DNA from: Sphaerochaetaceae bacterium
GTDB lineage: Bacteria; Spirochaetota; Spirochaetia; Sphaerochaetales; Sphaerochaetaceae
Direction: 5' to 3'
Length of the DNA stretch: 46,605 nucleotides
NCBI GenBank assembly: GCA_024405015.1
Contig: JAKSPE010000014.1
Location: 1-46,605, forward strand
Below the pieces are notes generated by a model, which was not told the DNA's origin, did not search any database, and saw nothing but the letters and a program-made list of their open reading frames with translations. Shown here in pieces: positions 7,766 through 16,164 of the stretch (within the stretch, counting starts at the first letter, position 1; each line of letters starts with the position of its first letter). The position numbers were made by a program, and so were the translations under genes.

Positions 7766-7795
7766 TTGACTAACAATAACATGACTGTAGATAAT
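7766..7795 (+). promoter_or_regulatory. Promoter of the CotH-type gene (leaderless type)
   Basis: TTGACT (7766-7771), 18-bp spacer, GATAAT (7790-7795), then 7 nt to the ATG at 7803. No Shine-Dalgarno is present, so the mRNA should start at or next to the start codon. Confidence 0.65.
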
Positions 7796-7802
7796 TGCAT
7801 CC

Positions 7803-9296
7803 ATGAAGTCAAGATTCATGCTACTGCTATTCATAGCCATCTCCTTGATGATTCTGTCTTCCTGTGTACCTTTTGAGAAGCCACAAGACAGATCCCATTT
7901 CATTCTCAGCGAAGATGGCAGTCCGGTCAGTCTTGCATTGGCAACATCAGAAAACTCCTCCTTGCATTTCTACTGGTATGAGTGCTCTGACAAAAATGGG
8001 AGCAATCCCACCCTTGTATCAGAGGATGCCATCTACACGACATCGGATTTCACACAGCCAAAGGTTCTCTACATCCGAGGAGAAAGCAGAAATGATGCAG
8101 ATAGCATTCTGGAAAGCAAACTCTTCTATGTGGCATACACAGGCCTTCCATGCGTCAACATCACAACACACTCTGGTGCTGAGATCACTTCAAAAAGGGA
8201 CTATGTTCCTGCAAGCATCTCCATCGCTGGAACCTCCACCCCGCTCGATAAGACCGATATCACCATAAAGGGACGTGGCTCTTCGTCCTGGCTTCTCATG
8301 ACAAAGAAAAGCTACACCTTCAAGTTAGAGGAAAAGACGAAGATCCTCGGAATGGCAAAGGGCAAGAAATGGGCTTTGGTTGCAAACCAGATTGACCTCA
8401 CCAAAATCAGCAACATGTATGCCTCATACCTAGGCAACAACGTGTTCCATGCAGAGGTCAATGGCAGCAGTCAGTGGGAACCTTCCATGAAGGCTGTCAA
8501 CCTGATTGTCAATGGAGAATATCGTGGCATCTACACCCTTTCGGAAGTCGTGAAGATTGACAAGAAGAGAATCGACATCCCAGATATTGCAGAGCTGACC
8601 TCTTCGGACGAAGACCTGAACCATGACGGAAAGACAGACCTCAATGATGGAGGCTTCGTTATTGAATGTACCAGAGATTCCAATGGATTCTCTTTCACGA
8701 CGCTTCATGGTGTAACGGTGGACATCAAAGATCCGGATCTGGACGAAGCAACAGGAGACTGGACACGAGAACAGATTCGAGAGCATATCCGAAAGAAGGT
8801 GAATCTTCTGGAGCAGGCAATCATAGGAGAGTCTGCAACACCGTTTACCGACCTCATCGATCTGGATTCCATGGTCAGCTGGTACCTGACAAATGAGTTC
8901 ATAGCTAACAACGAGGCATCATTTAAGAGCTCATGCTTTCTTTACTACGATCCGGAATACGGGAAATTCGTCATGGGTCCGAACTGGGACCTTGACCGCG
9001 GTCTCACCTTCAGACATGCAGATAGAAGCATCACGGTTACTGGGGATTCTGCAATCTGGTATAAGCATCTGATTAAGGATCCTGTGTTCATAGACGCAGT
9101 AAAGACTACATGGAATGAAAAGAAGGAAGACCTTCAGGATTCCTTTGCAGTTGCCATCTCCTACTCTGAGAACATCAGAATCGCGGCAATCATGGATACG
9201 CTACGATGGGATTGTGATTTCCATGATGCCGATATGGTGGAATCCTGGTTGAATACACGTCTGGACTTTATGGACTTTTACATCAACGCACTATGA
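7803..9296 (+). CDS. CotH kinase-family lipoprotein
   Basis: A 497-aa lipoprotein: MKSRFMLLLFIAISLMILSS followed by Cys21 as lipobox. Residues about 110-480 match the CotH fold: GRGSSSWLLMTKKSYTFKL, NGEYRGIYTLSE, a metal-site-like GPNWDLDRGLTFRH and a C-terminal helix pair. CotH proteins are atypical kinases, known to phosphorylate spore-coat proteins in Bacillus; bacterial lipoprotein members may act on surface proteins. The segment DLNHDGKTDLNDGG is an EF-hand/dockerin-like calcium loop inserted near residue 280. The gene is followed at once by an outer-membrane protein, suggesting a shared envelope function. Confidence 0.82.
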   Translation: MKSRFMLLLFIAISLMILSSCVPFEKPQDRSHFILSEDGSPVSLALATSENSSLHFYWYECSDKNGSNPTLVSEDAIYTTSDFTQPKVLYIRGESRNDADSILESKLFYVAYTGLPCVNITTHSGAEITSKRDYVPASISIAGTSTPLDKTDITIKGRGSSSWLLMTKKSYTFKLEEKTKILGMAKGKKWALVANQIDLTKISNMYASYLGNNVFHAEVNGSSQWEPSMKAVNLIVNGEYRGIYTLSEVVKIDKKRIDIPDIAELTSSDEDLNHDGKTDLNDGGFVIECTRDSNGFSFTTLHGVTVDIKDPDLDEATGDWTREQIREHIRKKVNLLEQAIIGESATPFTDLIDLDSMVSWYLTNEFIANNEASFKSSCFLYYDPEYGKFVMGPNWDLDRGLTFRHADRSITVTGDSAIWYKHLIKDPVFIDAVKTTWNEKKEDLQDSFAVAISYSENIRIAAIMDTLRWDCDFHDADMVESWLNTRLDFMDFYINAL

Positions 9297-9304
9297 GAGG
9301 GAAT

Positions 9305-10516
9305 ATGAAGAAATTATCTGTTATCGTTTTATGTCTTTTGGTTTTCTTGGCATCCGCTATCGCACAGAACGCCTTCTCCATCATTCCTAAGGATGGTCCA
9401 CTGTACAAGGAATCCATAGCCGACCCTTATGGATTTATCAGCAAGCTTCATCTGCAGTATGCCGTTGACTCAAACCTGCGCCCTACGAAGATCCGATCAT
9501 CCGTTCTTGTCTTTGACAAGCTGGGAAACTATGTGGATACCCAGTACATCGACATCCCATATGAATATGGCGACGAGACTGGCTACAACACCTACACCCA
9601 CATGAGAACAGCACTCTCTGTCGGTCTCGCCAGATATCGAATTGAGAAAACTGACTCACTGCCATCCTTTGATTTTGAGTTGGAGTTGGGAGGAAGTCTC
9701 AACACCCTATTCCATGTTTTCTACAGCAGTGCATCCCTAGGTTTCGATGGCTCTTGGATGATTTGCCCGACTGTCAGAATTGCTGACAGGTTCACCATCA
9801 GAGCTGGCCTTCACCATTTCTCAGGCCATTATGGTGATGAGATTCTGGACAAATACTATGACAACAACATGATTGATTTCTCTCCAGACAGCACGACTGG
9901 TCTAAGCGGAAAGATCAATGGTGCTTTTGATGGCAAATCCGATGAGTATGACTATTATCTGGGCAGACTCATGGAGTATGTCAGAGACAATTCTTTCATC
10001 ACAGGATTTGCCTATGACAGTCCATTTGGACTGCGCGCTTATGGAGAATTTGAGATGCCATTTCATAGAGTCTGGCTCAGACCATTTGCCGATACGCCTG
10101 TCGGATACAAGACCATCCCAGGCAAAGAGCTTATGGATAGCGTTGGCGATGGTGAAGACTTCTCACAGGAGCAGATTGCTGCAGAGCGTGCCGCTAAAAC
10201 AGGAACAGGATACCATGCATTCAGAGCCCATTTTGGCGTTGAATACTTCTACAGCCTTTCCGAAACGAAGACAGCCTTTGTATCTGCAGACGTACAGCTG
10301 CATCAGGATGGACAGACGAAACACACCATCGGACAGTACAAACCGTCAAACCCATGGGAGTATGAGCTGACCATTGATGTAGGCCTGAAACTTGGCGAAG
10401 TCGTTCCAGGAAAGAACATGACCATTGACCTTGAATGGCATGATGGAAGAACTTCCACAACCGATTTCTATTACCAGAGATGCAAAACAGTATCTTTGGG
10501 ATTCTCGATCATGTGA
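9305..10516 (+). CDS. Outer-membrane beta-barrel protein
   Basis: A 403-aa protein with signal peptide MKKLSVIVLCLLVFLASAIA. Alternating strands and GLHHFSGHYGDEILD suggest a large beta-barrel; the N-terminal PLYKESIADPYGF and the HxSxHxGDE segment recall DUF1207-type porin-like proteins, but this is tentative. The last residues TVSLGFSIM end as outer-membrane proteins do. The ATG at 9305 is chosen for GAGAGGGA directly upstream; an in-frame ATG at 9293 overlaps the CotH stop and has no such signal. The gene is co-transcribed with the CotH lipoprotein. Confidence 0.72.
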   Translation: MKKLSVIVLCLLVFLASAIAQNAFSIIPKDGPLYKESIADPYGFISKLHLQYAVDSNLRPTKIRSSVLVFDKLGNYVDTQYIDIPYEYGDETGYNTYTHMRTALSVGLARYRIEKTDSLPSFDFELELGGSLNTLFHVFYSSASLGFDGSWMICPTVRIADRFTIRAGLHHFSGHYGDEILDKYYDNNMIDFSPDSTTGLSGKINGAFDGKSDEYDYYLGRLMEYVRDNSFITGFAYDSPFGLRAYGEFEMPFHRVWLRPFADTPVGYKTIPGKELMDSVGDGEDFSQEQIAAERAAKTGTGYHAFRAHFGVEYFYSLSETKTAFVSADVQLHQDGQTKHTIGQYKPSNPWEYELTIDVGLKLGEVVPGKNMTIDLEWHDGRTSTTDFYYQRCKTVSLGFSIM

Positions 10517-10573
10517 GGAAGATAAAAGAACCGAAACCACCGAGTCTTTTACAAAACCATCAATCAGACATAA

Positions 10574-10610
10574 GAGCGAGGACTGGTCAATCCAGCCCTC
10601 GTTTCGTTTA
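10574..10610 (+). terminator. Rho-independent terminator of the CotH-OMP operon
   Basis: CGAGGACTGG (10577-10586) pairs with CCAGCCCTCG (10592-10601) with one mismatch, followed by TTTCGTTT. Its 3' half and tail (10597-10611) recur exactly at 10779-10793. Confidence 0.8.
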
Positions 10611-10793
10611 TAAATGCAGGGATTCTTTTCCAATCAAACGATAGGGTGAAACATCCGATGCCGTTCGACGCTCGGTATCCTACGCACAAGAGCCTCACGC
10701 CCGCTCAGTTCCTGTGGGAGCCTACCATAAAAAAGCATATTATCGGAAAGCTCTTTTGTAAATCTCAGAAAAGGACCTCCTCGTTTCGTTTAT
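10597..10793. repeat. Duplicated terminator tail flanking a GC-rich block
   Basis: The 15-bp sequence CCTCGTTTCGTTTAT occurs at 10597-10611 and 10779-10793. The 167 bp between them hold no ORF and include a GC-rich stretch (about 10640-10725) with hairpin potential such as CCGA/TCGG and an AGCCTACC motif that also occurs in the element at 41787-41912. It may be an insertion or duplication product. No function is assigned. Confidence 0.4.
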
Positions 10794-10897
10794 GTAGTTT
10801 TGTACCACTTGATTGAATTCATGGCACAAAACATGCCATAACAAAGCTTTTCGGATTCAGGAAACCGATGCATTGAAATGTAAGTGAGTAGGTGTCA
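10794..10897. other. Intergenic stretch without recognisable features
   Basis: About 100 nt with stop codons in all frames that I could follow. I see no promoter or terminator in it. Together with the neighbouring repeat blocks it makes up the 551-nt gap before tldD. Confidence 0.3.
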
Positions 10898-10976
10898 TAC
10901 CGAAAAACACATCAAAATCGATTCAAATTTCGGTAAAATACCGAAAAATCGAGAAAAACTGAACGATTTTACGGTA
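10898..10976. promoter_or_regulatory. Cluster of TACCGAAA/TTTCGGTA dyads upstream of tldD
   Basis: TACCGAAAAA occurs at 10898-10907 and 10939-10948. TTTCGGTA (10928-10935) with TACCGAAA (10939-10946) makes a perfect palindrome around AAA, and ACGGTA recurs at 10971-10976. The spacing suggests operator half-sites for a dimeric regulator, 40-140 bp upstream of the tldD promoter. Confidence 0.45.
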
Positions 10977-11016
10977 TGGAAATAACATCCAGTCATATTC
11001 ACAGCCCTCACAGAAG

Positions 11017-11045
11017 TTGGAAATCCTGCACCTCTATGCTATATT
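11017..11045 (+). promoter_or_regulatory. Promoter of the tldD-tldE operon
   Basis: TTGGAA (11017-11022), 17-bp spacer, TATATT (11040-11045). It lies 22 nt before the start codon, leaving a short leader with AGGAGG. Confidence 0.6.
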
Positions 11046-11067
11046 TACTCTATCCTAGGAGGTCTAC

Positions 11068-12486
11068 ATGAAAGTTGGATCAAGCAGATACCTCATGGAG
11101 AAGAAGCCAGTATTCAAAAAGCTTCTGGACCAGCTCCTTGCAAGGTATTCCTATGCATCAGTCATTGCCTCTGACGTTGTGTCAAAGAACTACAACATTT
11201 CAGGCAGAGGAATCAATATCGGAGAACAGAACGGCTTTGGAAAGCGTGCCTTCACAGTCCGCGTCTACGACAATGGCGGCTATGCTGAATACAGCAGCGT
11301 CACAATCACAGAAGATGATTTTGAGTCCGTTCTCAAGACAATCGAAGAAAGCCTTAAGGCCAGCAGAGCCTACAATCGCATGGCAACACCAGTGTCTGAC
11401 GATGAAAAGCTTGCCTTCTGCAAGTCCACAGACTATGAGATCGACCCAGTCGAACTTGGGGACGAAGCTATCATCAACCGCCTGGCACAGCTCAGAGAAA
11501 AGGGAAAGGCCATGGACGAACGCATCATGGACGTCACCTGTCGCTTCAATTTCCAGCGCTATCACAAGATCTTCCTTTCCAAGAACAGAGACCTTGAGCA
11601 GAATGTCCTTTTCACAGACGCAGCCGTGGTCATGATGGCCAGAAAGGGAGCCGAGATCAAGACTTCCTACAAGTCCTGTTCCTGCCTTGGCGGCGCTGAG
11701 GTTCTGGACCAGGTCGAATCCTTCCTGCCAATTACCAAGAACACTGTCATTGACCTTCTGAGTGCTGAGCCACTGACACCAGGTGAGTATGATTGCATCT
11801 GTTCCCCATCGGTTACCGGCATGATTGTCCACGAGGCATTCGGCCATGGTGTTGAGATGGACATGTTCGTCAAGGACAGAGCCCTGGCCAAGCAGTACGT
11901 CGGAAAGCGCGTTGCATCCGACCTTATCACCATGCGTGATGGAGCCTGCACAGGCTACGACGATGTTGCCACCTTCTTCTTCGACGACGAAGGAACCGTT
12001 GCCCACGACACACTTGTCATCGACAAGGGCATTCTGGTTTCCGGCTATGCTGATGAGGTCTCCGCAAAGCGTCTTGGCGTCGAGGCTACCGGTAACGGCA
12101 GAAGAGAGTCTGTGGACCACAAGGCCTACACCCGTATGACAAACACCTACTTTGTCGAAGGCAACGATGAGTTGGATGATATGATTGCCTCCATCAAGGA
12201 CGGTCTTCTTCTGGACGAGCCTTCCTCTGGTATGGAAGATCCGAAGAACTGGGGCATCCAGTGCATGGTATCCTTCGGAAGGGAGATCAAGGACGGAAAG
12301 CTTACCGGTCGCATTTTCTCCCCTATCGTTCTTTCAGGCTATGTCCCAGACCTTCTGCAGTCCATCTCCATGGTGGGAAAGACGGTCGAGCACGCAGGAA
12401 GCGGTTTCTGCGGAAAGGGACATAAGGAATGGGTCAAGGTCTCTGACGGCGGTCCATACATCAAGGCCAGAATCCGTTTGGGCTAA
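11068..12486 (+). CDS. tldD: TldD/PmbA-family zinc metalloprotease, TldD subunit
   Basis: A 472-aa protein. The catalytic zinc motif is HEAFGH (255-260) followed by Glu263, the HExxxH-type site of TldD. Other family features are an N-terminal beta-alpha half with NYNISGRGINIGEQNG, VSGYADEVSAKRLG (about 330) and the C-terminal GSGFCGKGHKEWVKVSDGGP. TldD works as a heterodimer with TldE and degrades unfolded peptides; in some bacteria it matures modified peptides. The start has a strong AGGAGG. The gene is followed by tldE after 12 nt, so the two form one operon. Confidence 0.9.
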   Translation: MKVGSSRYLMEKKPVFKKLLDQLLARYSYASVIASDVVSKNYNISGRGINIGEQNGFGKRAFTVRVYDNGGYAEYSSVTITEDDFESVLKTIEESLKASRAYNRMATPVSDDEKLAFCKSTDYEIDPVELGDEAIINRLAQLREKGKAMDERIMDVTCRFNFQRYHKIFLSKNRDLEQNVLFTDAAVVMMARKGAEIKTSYKSCSCLGGAEVLDQVESFLPITKNTVIDLLSAEPLTPGEYDCICSPSVTGMIVHEAFGHGVEMDMFVKDRALAKQYVGKRVASDLITMRDGACTGYDDVATFFFDDEGTVAHDTLVIDKGILVSGYADEVSAKRLGVEATGNGRRESVDHKAYTRMTNTYFVEGNDELDDMIASIKDGLLLDEPSSGMEDPKNWGIQCMVSFGREIKDGKLTGRIFSPIVLSGYVPDLLQSISMVGKTVEHAGSGFCGKGHKEWVKVSDGGPYIKARIRLG

Positions 12487-12498
12487 GGGAGGTAGAGG

Positions 12499-13770
12499 AT
12501 GCTGAATCTTATTCTTGAAACACTGAAGAAAGAGAACATCGCCGTTTGGAAGGTGAAAAAGACACTTCGCGAGAGAGCAGAGCTCTACTTCATCCGAAAG
12601 CAGCTGGACATGCCACGCTACGCCGTGGTCCCTGAATATGAGGTTTCCATCTACCGCGACTTTGAGGAGAACGGAAAAGCCATGAGAGGTCTTTCCGTCT
12701 GCTATGTCGACGAAGGTCAGACTCAAGAGGAGATCTCCGCAAAGATCCAGGCAGCCTACTTTGCTGCTCAGTTTGTGAAAAACCCGTTCTATGAACTTGC
12801 AGATGCCATTTGTGAGCCATACAAGGAGTCCACATCCAACCTCAGAGGCATGGACATCAAGAGTGCAGCCTCTGCGCTTGCCGATGCCTTCCTTTCCATC
12901 GAGGACGATGGCATTGCCTTTGTCAACTCTCTGGAGATCTTCGTTCGCAGAACAGAAGTTGAGATCATCGCCTCCAACGGTCTTCATGTCTCCTTCGGCT
13001 CCGACAAGATTGATGGAGAGTTTGTGACACAGTGTGTCAAACCGATCGATGTCGAGCAGTACCGCCAGTTCTCCTACGACAACCTCGATGCCGAGGCTCT
13101 GAAGCAGAAGATCGCAACTGCCATTGAGGATGTCCGAAGAAGAGCCAATGCAAAGGTTGCTCCAAAGACAGGCACCTACAACATCCTGCTCACAGGTGAG
13201 AATGTGGCAACATTTCTGGAGTACTACTGCATCAGATCTCATGCATCCACAATCTTCCCAGGCTACTCCACATGGAAGAAGGGCGATAAGGTACAGAAGG
13301 ATGGCAGCGGAGAGAAGCTGAATCTGGATCTTGTGGCAACCACACCATACTCAGCCGATGGTGTTGCCATGAAGGACCTTCCACTTCTGCGAGATGGTGT
13401 TCTTCAGAACATCTTTGGCCCTACCCGCTTTATGAGATATCTGGGCGAACAGCCAACAGGAGACTTCACCAAGCTGAGAGTCGAAGGTGGAACCATGAAG
13501 TTCGAGGATATGAAGAGCGAAGGCACCCTTGAGACCGTCTCCTTCTCCGATTTCCAGATGAATGCCTTCACCGGAAACTTCGGTGGTGAGATGAGACTTT
13601 GCCTGCTTCGTGAAAACGGAAAGGACATTCCTCTCACAGGAGGCTCCATCAACGGCAAGATGCAGGACGTCGAGGACAAGCTCATTTTCTCAACCGAAAA
13701 GTATGAGGATGGCTCCTACTGTGGTCCATATGCAGTTCTGATTCCAAACGTTCCTGTTGCAGGAATCTGA
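12499..13770 (+). CDS. tldE: TldD/PmbA-family protein, TldE (PmbA) subunit
   Basis: A 423-aa partner of TldD. It shares the family fold: an alpha/beta N-terminal half, then NILLTGENVATFLEYY, STWKKGDKVQ, LPLLRDGVLQNIFGPTRF and the C-terminal TGNFGGEMRLCLLRENGKDIPLTGGSI split around conserved glycines. As expected for the non-catalytic subunit, it lacks an HExxxH motif. GGAGG lies 9 nt before the ATG. It is the last gene of the operon and is followed by a terminator. Confidence 0.87.
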   Translation: MLNLILETLKKENIAVWKVKKTLRERAELYFIRKQLDMPRYAVVPEYEVSIYRDFEENGKAMRGLSVCYVDEGQTQEEISAKIQAAYFAAQFVKNPFYELADAICEPYKESTSNLRGMDIKSAASALADAFLSIEDDGIAFVNSLEIFVRRTEVEIIASNGLHVSFGSDKIDGEFVTQCVKPIDVEQYRQFSYDNLDAEALKQKIATAIEDVRRRANAKVAPKTGTYNILLTGENVATFLEYYCIRSHASTIFPGYSTWKKGDKVQKDGSGEKLNLDLVATTPYSADGVAMKDLPLLRDGVLQNIFGPTRFMRYLGEQPTGDFTKLRVEGGTMKFEDMKSEGTLETVSFSDFQMNAFTGNFGGEMRLCLLRENGKDIPLTGGSINGKMQDVEDKLIFSTEKYEDGSYCGPYAVLIPNVPVAGI

Positions 13771-13792
13771 AAACGCAAACCAAAGACATGAA

Positions 13793-13825
13793 AGCGGCAC
13801 CCGATTGGGTGCCGTTATTGTATTT
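13793..13825 (+). terminator. Rho-independent terminator of the tldD-tldE operon
   Basis: GGCACCC (13796-13802) and GGGTGCC (13807-13813) form a perfect 7-bp stem around a 4-nt loop, followed by a T-rich tail. Confidence 0.88.
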
Positions 13826-13856
13826 TAAGCTCTTCCCAGAAAGTTCGGGAAATCTG

Positions 13857-13990
13857 CGATTGTGGATTGGTTGTTTCAGAGCCTGTGCATTGGCCAAAGG
13901 CGCGGGCAGGATAGCCCAGCGCCTCTTTTTGGCCGGCTGCGGTCCCGTAGGGAAGCATGCATCGGGCTATGAACAGCCCATACACATGAG
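13857..13990. repeat. Multi-hairpin repeat element A
   Basis: A GC-rich non-coding block. It begins CGATTGTGG-ATTGG-TTGTTTCA-GAGCCTGTG, which aligns with the start of the element at 41787. A nested hairpin spans 13892-13934: GGCCAAA/TTTGGCC outside, GGCGC/GCGCC and GGGC/GCCC inside. A second hairpin is GGGCT/AGCCC (13964-13968 with 13975-13979). GCATGCAT (13955-13962) is also shared with the 41787 element, as is the ACAGCC-A-CACA ending. It follows a terminator directly and precedes an accessory gene. Confidence 0.55.
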
Positions 13991-14122
13991 CGGAAGCCTT
14001 ATCAAACCCCTCAGTTTCACTCGATCAATGATGGACACCATACTTTTCACATTTATTAAGGAAAGTTTGGTATACACCACATGTCATTCAATGGTTTCAA
14101 CAGTTTTCAGGTATACGTTAGT
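13991..14122. other. Leader region of the PD-(D/E)XK-like gene
   Basis: An AT-rich stretch without its own gene. GGTATAC occurs twice (14068-14074 and 14111-14117), each as a possible -10 (TATACA, TATACG). No convincing -35 or Shine-Dalgarno was found, so transcription start is uncertain. Confidence 0.3.
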
Positions 14123-14914
14123 ATGAAGCGCAAAATACTACTTACATATCTCAAAGGTTTGAAAAACAGTTTTACACATTGCAGCGAACGCCTTGAAAAA
14201 AAGGTTTATGTTCCTGGAACTCTCAGAATCGATAAACGAGGCTCAATTTCCTACTACCATCGCGAAGACGCGAACGATAAGAGTGGTACCTATATCAAAA
14301 AGGAATCTAGGTCTTTCATCCGACAGCTTGCCCAACAGGATTATGAGAAGCTAGTGCGAAAGGCATCTGAGAAAACAGATGTGGTCATAACTCGATGCAT
14401 AGAGGCTTTGGAACGTTGTACCTTTCCCGATGAAATATACGACAGTCTTTCTCCAGAGAGAAAAGAATTGGTCACCCCTATTGATTCAGATGATGAATAT
14501 GCTAAAACATGGCTAAAGAGACACACCCACACTGAGGGATACTTCAGCAAAGACATGCCAATCTATCTGACAGAGAACGGAGAGAGAGTCCGATCAAAAA
14601 CGGAGCATATGATGGCGAACCGGTTCAAAACAAAAGGCATCGCCTATGTGTTTGAACCAGAGGTGAAGACAGAAGTCAAAACCAGAAGACCAGATTTTTT
14701 AGTTCTAAACAAAAGGACGAGAAAGGAATACTACATCGAGCACCTGGGAATGATGGATGATCCAGCATATGTTGCAGAGAACATGGACAAACTGGCGGAG
14801 TATGAGAATATGGGAATAATCCTCGGGAAAAACCTTCTTCTGACGTTTTCCAATGAAAGGCATCCTTTGGATAGCAAGAAGATAGATACCTTGATTGAGA
14901 ACTTTCTTCTATGA
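14123..14914 (+). CDS. PD-(D/E)XK nuclease-like protein of unknown function
   Basis: A 263-aa protein. Residues 1-100 are charged and probably helical, with PGTLRIDKRGSISYYHR and an RQLAQQDYEKLVRKA stretch known from hypothetical proteins of gut Firmicutes. Residues 155-250 look like a PD-(D/E)XK fold: RSKTEHMMANRF, EPEVKTEVKTRRPDFLVL (Asp), EYYIEHLGMMDD (Glu) and GKNLLLTF. Base composition is more AT-rich than the tldDE genes, suggesting acquisition. The ATG at 14123 has no SD; an ATG at 14081 adds 14 residues and cannot be excluded. It lies alone, between repeat element A and a convergent esterase gene. Confidence 0.65.
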   Translation: MKRKILLTYLKGLKNSFTHCSERLEKKVYVPGTLRIDKRGSISYYHREDANDKSGTYIKKESRSFIRQLAQQDYEKLVRKASEKTDVVITRCIEALERCTFPDEIYDSLSPERKELVTPIDSDDEYAKTWLKRHTHTEGYFSKDMPIYLTENGERVRSKTEHMMANRFKTKGIAYVFEPEVKTEVKTRRPDFLVLNKRTRKEYYIEHLGMMDDPAYVAENMDKLAEYENMGIILGKNLLLTFSNERHPLDSKKIDTLIENFLL

Positions 14915-14993
14915 GAGTCAAAAGAAATGAAGAACAAGACTTCAGGTACTGGCTTTCCCCGAGCTTTTCGTGGAGAACCTGTTTCTTGCAGTC

Positions 14994-16031
14994 TTAATAC
15001 TCTGTTGCAGCAAGGTATGGAGTTACCGGAACAAACTCCTCGGAGCGGATGTTCATTCGGAAGAAATACTCGGCATCCTCATACGGGACCTGCTGATGAC
15101 CTGTATTCAGATACAGGACAGTTTGCATGTTCTCTGTTGCTGAATGGTAGATTTCCGATACGGTCTTTGTTCTCTCTTCCATAGAGTCTCCGATATGGGA
15201 AAAGATGAAGGAGGACATCTCAGCTGGATACAGCCCATTCGGGGTTATGCTGTCATTGTCATCGATATCTCCGTTATACAGATACATTCTGACCTGGGAC
15301 CAATCTTCGAGAGAGAACGCATGTCCTGTAATGGACTTGTAATCAGACGTTCCCAACGGATAAGGGAGGGCATATCCTTTATAGCTGGATATCGGCATAG
15401 GGAAAATGCCTTGGGTTCCACCAGCACACATGGCATAGACCATTTCCGGATGCAGGAAAGTGAATCTGGAGACGAAGTTTCCGCCTGAAGAGTGTCCATA
15501 CATGAGAATCTTCTCATTCAGATTGGTATCATACGTCGCATTCAGGTATTCCAAAGCATCCTTGATGGCACAGGCAAGTTGGACATCTACACGCTTGTTT
15601 GCGCCTTTGAAATCATGGATGGCGAAATAGGAAAGACAATGGGGATTCTCAGTGGTAGGTCTTGGGATGGCCGCAAGCAAAACAGGGAGATTGAGGTCCG
15701 TACCAATTGTGAGGCTATGGTAGTCTCGGCGGGTTTTCATGATGTATAGGCTCTCCTGAGAGGCGGTTCTTTCACTTGGGCCACTGTTACTCGCCTCGAC
15801 AAGCAGATACTCGGATCTAGAGAAGTAGCGAGGAAGGAAAATGTAACAGTCAAAATAGTAGCCTCTCTTCGGATTTGCCCGCAGAACCAAGGTTCTTGGA
15901 ATATCCTCCACCACATCGACACGGATGGGAGGAAGCTCCTTTGGCTCCGAGGAATGGGAAGTCGCACAGGAAACGCCGAGAAAAACAACAAGTCCAACCA
16001 GTACAAATGCCAATAGATTACTACGTTTCAT
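14994..16031 (-). CDS. Alpha/beta-hydrolase lipoprotein (esterase or peptidase-like)
   Basis: A 345-aa protein. The signal MKRSNLLAFVLVGLVVFLGV ends in Ser-Cys22, a relaxed spirochaete-type lipobox. Residues about 80-330 form an alpha/beta-hydrolase: the nucleophile elbow GHSSGG (about 180) and a late TGHQQVPYED with the likely His. The lid and substrate pocket are not recognisable, so the reaction is unknown, presumably ester hydrolysis at the cell surface. The ATG at 16031 has GGAGGGG 8 nt upstream. The gene is divergent from the U32-like gene. Confidence 0.7.
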   Translation of the reverse strand: MKRSNLLAFVLVGLVVFLGVSCATSHSSEPKELPPIRVDVVEDIPRTLVLRANPKRGYYFDCYIFLPRYFSRSEYLLVEASNSGPSERTASQESLYIMKTRRDYHSLTIGTDLNLPVLLAAIPRPTTENPHCLSYFAIHDFKGANKRVDVQLACAIKDALEYLNATYDTNLNEKILMYGHSSGGNFVSRFTFLHPEMVYAMCAGGTQGIFPMPISSYKGYALPYPLGTSDYKSITGHAFSLEDWSQVRMYLYNGDIDDNDSITPNGLYPAEMSSFIFSHIGDSMEERTKTVSEIYHSATENMQTVLYLNTGHQQVPYEDAEYFFRMNIRSEEFVPVTPYLAATEY

Positions 16032-16114
16032 TGAAGATACCCCTCCAGGTTCCATGAATGAAATTACCACGCAAAAACTGAGACTTCAAGCATCAACAAT
16101 CAAATCATCCCATC

Positions 16115-16143
16115 TTGCAACAAAGGCCTTCCCTTCCGATAAT
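16115..16143 (+). promoter_or_regulatory. Promoter of the U32-like gene with a minimal leader
   Basis: TTGCAA (16115-16120), 17-bp spacer, GATAAT (16138-16143). Transcription should start near 16150, exactly where GGAGGAG (16150-16156) begins, so the leader is about 15 nt. Confidence 0.65.
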
Positions 16144-16164
16144 GGGATTGGAGGAGTACAAGAC

